DNA of 64,000 bases from Rhabditoides inermis (lineage: Eukaryota > Nematoda > Chromadorea > Rhabditida > Rhabditidae). Where the stretch lies: contig CAWZYM010000412.1 in the NCBI GenBank assembly GCA_963966185.1, positions 248,001 through 312,000 on the forward strand. Reading direction: 5' to 3'. The translations under genes were made by a program, and so were the position numbers. Numbering within the stretch: the first letter of the stretch is position 1; each line of letters begins with the position of its first letter. The notes beneath the pieces were generated by a model. It ran no database searches. It saw nothing but the letters and a program-made list of their open reading frames with translations, and was not told where the DNA came from. Positions 57,295 through 64,000 of the stretch are shown one piece after another.

Positions 57295-59625
57295 AAGTAT
57301 AGGTATAAAATAGAGGAGAAAGTTATCTATCGATTGATATATAGATTGACTTGATATGTGCTCTGGAAGTGCTATTAGGAGCTGTGCTAAAAGTGCTGTT
57401 GTCAGTCTTTCAATAGATGACTGATCTTTATTTATTTCCCTATTTTTTTATTTTTCAGTAGTTTCAAATATTTAGAAAGTGTCACAGTTTATCAGTATCT
57501 GGTTGATAGTATCTGCTTGACTGCTTATCTACAGATGTTATATTTACTATGCTCATAGAAGGCGAACCGGGCACGCTCCGCGCGCCTCCACGGTTAAAGT
57601 ATATCAGTAGATCAGTAATTATAAAAAAAACATTGATCACTGATACTGATATGCATTTTCTCCGACTTTTTGATCTTTTACTCTTTCGTTTGCACATAGA
57701 GGGCGCTCCGGCACGCTTCGCGCGCATCCGCGGTCAAAGTCTATCAGTATATCAGTAATAATAAGAATATATTGATCACTGCTACTGATATGCATTTTCT
57801 CCGACTCTCTGATCGTTCACTTTCTCGTATGCACATAAAAAGCGCTTCGGCACGCTTCGCGCGCCTCCGCGGTCAAAGTCGATCAGTAGATCAGTAATAC
57901 CAAGACTATATTTATCACTGCTACTGATATGCATTTTCTCCAACTCTCTGATCTTTCACTCTCTCGTATGCACATAGAAAGCGCTCCGGCACGCTTCGCG
58001 CGCCTCCGCGGTCAAAGTCGATCAGTAGATCAGTAATAATAATACTATATTGATTACTGCTACTGATATGCATTTTCTTCGACTCTCTGATCTTTCACTT
58101 TCTCGTATGCACATAGAAAGCGCTCCGGCACGCTCCGCGCGCCTCCGCGGTCAAAGTATATCAGTAGATCAGTAATAACAAGACTATATTTATCACTGCT
58201 ACTGATATGCATTTTCTCCGACTCTCTGATCGTTCACTTTCTCGTATGCACATAGAAAGCGATCCGGCACGCTTCGCGCGCCTCCGCGGTCAAATCCTAT
58301 CAGTAGATCAATAATTAAAATAATATAATTTCACTGCTACTGATATGCATTCTCTCCTACTCTCTGATCTTTCACTCTCTCGTATGCACATAGAAAGCGC
58401 TCCGGCACGCTACGCGCGCCTCCGCGGTCAACGTATATCAGTAGATCAGTAAATATAAAAAATATAATGTCACTGCTACTGATTTGCATTCTCTCCTACT
58501 CTCTGATCTTTCACTCTCTCGTATGCACATAGAGGGCGCTCCGGCACGCTTCGCGCGTCTCCGCGGTCAAAGCCTATCAGTAGATCAGTAATTATAAAAA
58601 ATATAATGTCACTGCTACTGATTTGCATTCTCTCCTACTCTCTGATCTTTCACTCTCTCGTAAGCACATAGAGGGCGCTCCGGCACGCTTCGCGCGCCTC
58701 CGCGGTCAAAGCCGATCAGTATATCAGTAATTATAATAAAACATTGATCACTGATACTGATATGCATTTTCTCCGACTCTCTGATCGTTCACTCTCTCGT
58801 ATGCACATAGAGGGCGCTCCGGCACGCTTCGCGCGCCTCCGCGGTCAAATCCTATCAGTAGATCATTAAAAATAAGAATATATTGATCACTGCTACTGAT
58901 ATGCATTTTCTCCGACTCTCTGATCGTTCACTCTCTCGTATGCACATAGAAAGCGCTCCGGTACGCTTCGCGCGCCTCCGCGGTCAAAGCCTATCAGTAG
59001 ATCAGTAATTATAATAATATACTGATCACTGATACTGATATGCCTTCTCTCCTACTCTCTGATCTTTTACTCTCTCGTACACACATAGAAAGCGCTCCGG
59101 CACGCTTCGCGCGCCTCCGCGGTCAATGCCGATCAGTAGATGAGTAATTATAATAATATATTGATCACTGTAACTGATATGCATTTTCTGCGACTATCTG
59201 ATTTTTCACTCTCTCTTATGCACATAGATGGCGCTCCGTCACGCTCCGCGCGCCTCCGCGGTCAAACTATATCAATAGATCAGTAAAAATAAGAATATAT
59301 TGATCACTGCTACGGATATGCATTTTATCCGACTCTCTGATCGTTCACTTTCTATCATGCACATAGAAAGCGCTCCGGCACGCTCCGCGCGCCTCCGCGG
59401 TCAAAGTCGATCAGTAGATCAGTAGTATTAAGAATGTATTGATCACTGCTACTGATATGAATTTTTCACTGATCTAATATCATAAAATATCTACTCTCGC
59501 CTATGTTCATAGATAGCCGCTCCGCGTGCCTCCGCGGTCAAATCCTATCAGTAGCTGGTTGACAATTTTTATTTATTATAAATCCAAGTATAATTTATAC
59601 TTATCACTGGTATAATATTATAAAA
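57295..59625. repeat. HOR unit 13: leader and monomer array
   Basis: The leader and about fourteen monomers, several with shortened AT parts (ATATAATTTCACTGCTACTG). The array changes to the array-end segment through part of a type B monomer at about 59,465-59,550. Confidence 0.9.
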
Positions 59626-59629
59626 TATA

Positions 59630-59652
59630 AGCGAGAGAGGAAAAAGAGCAAG

Positions 59653-59697
<45 letters not shown>

Positions 59698-59746
59698 GAG
59701 AGACGAGAAAGAGAGAGAGAAAAAAGAGGAAAAAGAAAGAGAGAGA

Positions 59747-59783
<37 letters not shown>

Positions 59784-59803
59784 GAAAAAGAGAGGGATGA
59801 GAA
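59630..59803 (+). repeat. (GA)n tract without cassette
   Basis: A GA tract with the usual GACGAAAAAGAGAGGGATGAGAAA end. Instead of a cassette it continues at GAGAAATACTGATATGCATT straight into a 139-bp monomer. The cassette, hairpin and leader are missing at this point. Confidence 0.85.
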
Positions 59804-60735
59804 ATACTGATATGCATTTTCTCCGATCTTCTGATCGTTCACTTTCTCGTATGCACATAGAAAGCGCTCCGGCACGCTTCGCGCGCCTTCGCGGTCAAAG
59901 CCGATCAGTATATCTGTGATAGTAAGAATATATATAGATCACTGCTTCTGATATGAATTTTCTCCGACTCTCTGATCGTTCACTTTCTATGCACATAGAA
60001 AGCGCTCCGGCACGCTTCGCGCGCCTCCGCGGTCAAAGTATATCAGTAGATCAGTAATAGTAAGAATATATTGATCACTGCTTCTGATATGAATTTTCTC
60101 CGACTCTCTGATCGTTCACTTTCTATGCACATAGAAAGCGCTCCGGCACGCTTCGCGCGCCTCCGCGGTCAAAGTATATCAGTAGATCAGTAATAGTAAG
60201 AATATAATTATCACTGCTACTGATATGCATTTTATCCGACTCTCTGATCGTTCACTTTCTCGTATGCACATAGAAAGCGCTCTGGCACGCTTCGCGCGCC
60301 TCCGCGGTGAACGTATATCAGTAGATCAGTAAAAATAAGAATATATTAATCACTGCTACTGATATGCATTTTCTTTGACTCTCTGATCGTTCACTTTCTC
60401 GTATGCACATAGAAGGCGCTCCGGCACGCTTCGCGCGCCTCCGCGGTCAAAGCCGATCAGTAGATCAGTAATTATAATAATACATTGATGCATTGATCAC
60501 TGATACTGATATGCATTTTCTCCGACTCTTTGATTTTTTACTCTTTCGTATGCACATAGAAGGCGCTCCGGCACGCTTCGAGCGCCTCCGCGGTCAAAGC
60601 CGATCAGTTTATCAGTAATTATAATAAAACATTGCACATAGAAAGCGCTCCGGCACACTCCGCGGTAAAAGCCTATCAGTACTATTTATTATAGATACAA
60701 GTATAATTTATAGTTATCACTGGTTTAATATTGTA
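59804..60735. repeat. Resumed monomer array after the cassette-less GA tract
   Basis: About six 139-bp monomers. Two neighbours lack CGT in TTCACTTTCTATGCACATAG (around 59,990 and 60,125), a shared private deletion indicating local duplication. The last monomer is broken (ACATTGCACATAGAAAGCGC near 60,630) and the array-end segment is shortened. Confidence 0.85.
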
Positions 60736-60739
60736 AAAT

Positions 60740-60746
60740 AGTGTGA

Positions 60747-60777
<31 letters not shown>

Positions 60778-60985
60778 TAAGAGTGGGTAAGAGTGGGATG
60801 TACAGCTGGTTGACAATTATGATTTAATTTAGATGCAAGTAGACTTTATAGTTATCACTAATCTGAAATCATAAACTATAAAAGAGAGATAGAGGAAGAG
60901 AGGAGATAGGGAGAGAGAAAGAGAGCGAGCGAGCGACCGAGAGATAGAGGAAGAGAGGAGATAGGGAGAGAGAGAGAGACGAAAA
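60740..60985 (+). repeat. (GT)n/(GA)n double tract, unit 13
   Basis: Starts with GTGTGAGTGTGTGTGAGAGA, the only GT-containing start among these tracts. The array-end segment and a second tract follow (about 60883-60985), with a duplicated GATAGAGGAAGAGAGGAGAT block. Confidence 0.85.
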
Positions 60986-61012
60986 AGGAGGAATGAGAAA
61001 AGAAGGTTACAT

Positions 61013-61879
61013 AGTATTTCGCCTCGCTTCACTTCTATGATTAAATATAGAAGGACGCGAGTGCATATAGTAATGTTTTATTGTATGTGCTCAGAAAATA
61101 AAATTTGCACAGTTTGTTGGAGTGTGGTGAGCTGTTTCGTAGTGCGTGGTGATGTTCTCGCTAATTTGCACAATTGACTGTCTTTTTCTCTGACATCAGA
61201 CAGACTGGCAGCTGGTGCACTCTCACCTCGCCACACTCTCTCGTCGCGGGGCAATAAAGTGGCGTCGATTAGAGGAATTTAATTGATAGCGGGCGTCAGA
61301 GGTCACAAAAAGATGCAAATTTTGGTAGAAGTGTAGTGGCCACCTATTTGCATGTTGTAGTAAAGGGAGATCTGACACGGTTGCCTAGTTTTCTTGAACA
61401 GCCCGCGACAACTGTTTGGTGTCGCCTCGCCTCGATTAAATCACTTCGTGAAAGGAAACCAGGAGGAGTTATAAAAAGATTACGGGCAGATTTGTAGGTG
61501 AGGGAGTATAGAGGAGTGACGTCGAAACCGTTTATCGAAAGCTGAAGTCTGCGATCCGCAGTGCTCGTTCTTGTAAGGTCTACTCGCCGCAGCCGATTCG
61601 CCAGTGACCCGTCTCCTCGCCTCACACACTATTTCGCCGCTTTTGTGTCTGACTCTCTCTGATTACGCGCTATTTCGTCGGACCTTCTTGAGCTTATAGC
61701 TCCGCGGATATGAAAGATAACGAGCTGAAAATTGGAATCCTGCATCTCGGGACCGAGACCATCGGATCGAGGTCACGTTTGGCTAGATAGGAGTAGTGGG
61801 TGGCGCGGTAGAGCGATGTATGGACAGACACCATAGGGCATTTTACACATACTAGCGACTAGCGCGCTTCGCGCGCTAG
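61013..61879 (+). repeat. HOR cassette C13 with terminal hairpin
   Basis: GTGGCGTC subtype with both octamers intact. GATCGATGTCACG is changed to GATCGAGGTCACG. The minus strand is open for 93 codons (61344-61625). Confidence 0.85.
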
Positions 61880-63900
61880 AAATATAGGTAGAAAATAGAA
61901 GAGAAAATTATCTATCGATTGATATATAGATTGACTTGATATGTGCTCTGGAAGTGCTATTAGGAGCTGTGCTAGAAGTGCTGTTGTCAGTCTTCCAGTA
62001 GATGACTGATCTTTATTTATTTCCTTTTTATATTTACAGTAATTTTAAATAATTAGAAAGTGTCACAGTCTATCTGGTTGATAGTATCTGGTTGACTGTT
62101 TTTCTACAGATATATTTACTATGCTCATAGAAGGCGCTCCGGCACGCTCCGCTGTCAGAGCATATCAGTAGATCAGTAATAAAAATAACAATAATGATCA
62201 CTGATACTGATTTGCATTTTCTGCTACTCTCTGATATTTTATTCTCTCTCGTATGCACATGGAGGGCGCTCCGGCACGCTCCGCGCGCCTCCGCGGTCAA
62301 ATTCTATCAGTAGATCAGTAATAGTAAGAATGCATTGATCACTGATACTGATATGAATTTTCTCCGACTCTCTGATCTTTCTTTCTCTCGTATGCACATA
62401 GAAAGCGCTCCGGCACGCTCCGCGCGCCTCCGCGGTCAAATTCTATCAGTAGATCAGTAATAGTAAGAATGCATTGATCACTGCTACTGATATGAATTTT
62501 CTCCGACTCTCTGATCTTTCTTTCTCTCGTATGCACATAGAAAGCGCTCCGGCACGCTTCGCGCGCCTCCGCGGTCAAATTATATCAGTAGATCAGTAAT
62601 AGTAAGAATGCATTGATCACTGCTACTGATATGAATTTTCTCCGACTCTCTGATCTTTCTTTCTCTCGTATGCACATAGAAAGCGCTCCGGCACGCTCCG
62701 CGCGCCTCCGCGGTCAAATTCTATCAGTAGATCAGTAATAGTAAGAATGCATTGATCACTGCTACTGATATGAATTTTCTCCGACTCTCTGATCTTTCTT
62801 TCTCTCGTATGCACATAGAAAGCGCTCCGGCACGCTCCGCGCTCCTCCGCGGTCAAAATATATCAGTAGATCAGTAATAGTAAGAATGCATTGATCACTG
62901 CTACTGATATGAATTTTCTCCGACTCTCTGATCTTTCTTTCTCTCGTATGCACATAGAAAGCGCTCCGGCACGCTCCGCGCGCCTCCGCGGTCAAATTCT
63001 ATCAGTAGATCAGTAATAGTAAGAATGCATTGATCACTGATACTGATATGAATTTTCTCCGACTCTCTGATCTTTCTTTCTCTCGTATGCACATAGAAAG
63101 CGCTCCGGCACGCTCCGCGCGCCTCCGCGGTCAAATTCTATCAGTAGATCAGTAATAGTAAGAATGCATTGATCACTGCTACTGATATGAATTTTCTCCG
63201 ACTCTCTGATCGTTCACTTTCTCGTATGCACATAGAAAGCGCTCCGGCACGCTCCGCGCGCCTCCGCGGTCAAATTCTATCAGTAGATCAGTAATAGTAA
63301 GAATGCATTGATCACTGCTACTGATATAAATTTTCACCGACTCTCTGATCGTTCACTTTCTCGTATGCACATAGAAAGCGCTCCGGCACGCTTCGCGCGC
63401 CTCCGCGGTCAAAATATATCAGTAGATCAGTAATAGTAAGAATGCATTGATCACTGCTACTGATATGAATTTTCTCCGACTCTCTGATCTTTCACTCTCT
63501 CGTATGCACATAGAAAGCTCTCCGGCACGCTCCGCGCGCCTCCGCGGTCAAAATATATCAGTAGATCAGTAATAGTAAGAATGCATTGATCACTGCTACT
63601 GATATGAATTTTCTCCGACTCTCTGATCTTTCACTCTCTCGTATGCACATAGAAAGCGCTCCGGCACGCTCCGCGCGCCTCCGCGGTCAAAATATATCAG
63701 TAGATCAGTAATTATAATAACATATTGAACACTGATACTGATATGCATTCTCTCCTACTCTCTGATCTTTCACTCTCTCGTATGCTCATAGAGGGCGCTC
63801 CGGCACACTCCGCGGTAAAAGCCTATCAGTAGCTGGTTGACAATTTTTATTTATTAGAGATACAAATATACTTTATAGTTATTACTGGTCTTATATTATA
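61880..63900. repeat. HOR unit 14: leader and very uniform monomer array
   Basis: The leader, an array-start variant (GCTCCGCTGTCAGAGCAT) and about twelve highly uniform 139-bp monomers. Equivalent positions at 62623, 62762 and 62901 give the 139-bp period directly. The terminal variant is CACACTCCGCGGTAAAAGCC (about 63,806). Its right end closely matches unit 8. Confidence 0.9.
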
Positions 63901-63907
63901 AAATTTA

Positions 63908-63914
63908 AGCGAGC

Positions 63915-63975
<61 letters not shown>
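63908..63975 (+). repeat. (GA)n tract, unit 14 (at window edge)
   Basis: GCGAGCGAGAGAGAAAGAGA and (GA)n, followed by GTGGGATGAGCAGCTGGTTG at the window end. By comparison with units 8 and 10, a second GA tract and a fourteenth cassette should follow outside the window. Confidence 0.85.
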
Positions 63976-63979
<4 letters not shown>

Positions 63980-64000
63980 TGGGATGAGCAGCTGGTTGAC

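Overview
The window is non-coding, repeat-dominated nuclear DNA of an animal, probably an invertebrate. I found no intact host gene. The only recognisable protein remnant is the C-terminal end of a CR1/Jockey-like non-LTR reverse transcriptase on the minus strand near 44.9-45.7 kb. tRNA-derived SINEs, a MITE, (GA)n tracts, monomeric satellites and higher-order repeats all point to a eukaryote. I cannot name the species. The dominant repeats look like Helentron-associated non-autonomous elements (HINE; the pearl and DINE-1 type). They have internal tandem repeats, then an ACGG/ACAG tetranucleotide stretch, then a short conserved box containing CCATAGG and ATTTTA, then a GC-rich terminal hairpin with CTAG at its feet. 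Such elements are well known in bivalves and other invertebrates, but I infer the family from architecture only.

Left domain (1-11,124). This is AT-rich DNA. Its ~104-bp monomers, arranged as A/B dimers of ~208 bp, are packed with TGTTTAC/GTAAACA motifs (the forkhead-box consensus). They alternate with a ~160-bp tail module that opens with a perfect CArG box (CCATATAAGG) next to an octamer (ATGCAAAT). The tail ends in an ACAG/ACAA stretch, the CCATAGG-ATTTTA box and usually a cluster of GC-rich hairpins with TTC loops. A separate ~1.2-kb module occurs twice (12-1236 and 8771-9996). It carries two short matches to the universal 5' end of 18S rRNA.

Right domain (11,125-64,000). This is a higher-order repeat of 13 complete units, 2.4 to 5.4 kb each, plus the start of a fourteenth, all in one orientation. 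Each unit has a ~260-bp leader, an array of ~139-bp monomers, a position-specific terminal monomer, an array-end segment, one or two (GA)n tracts, a ~870-bp cassette, an ACGG stretch and a CTAG-ended hairpin. Arrays 3, 6 and 9 also contain a 110-bp (locally 100-bp) monomer that appears to derive from the array-end segment. The two domains meet at 11,104-11,124. There, the hairpin that ends every right-domain cassette follows a left-domain tail and leads straight into the right-domain leader.

Secondary insertions can be dated against empty copies within the window. They are a 306-bp MITE with ~125-bp inverted repeats and a 9-bp target duplication (23,492-23,797), a tRNA-Ser-like SINE with an 11-bp target duplication (43,612-43,970), a second tRNA-like insertion beside (AT)n (about 37,467-37,721), and the 5'-truncated retrotransposon (about 44,626-45,720). 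A near-identical ~2.6-kb block is present twice (34.39-37.0 kb and 50.22-52.84 kb), which points to recent unequal exchange.

Most open reading frames are by-products of the repeats: Leu/Ser-rich frames from the antisense of (GA)n, and ~46-residue repeated peptides from the monomers. A minus-strand frame of 82-93 codons recurs in most cassettes and is recorded with low confidence.
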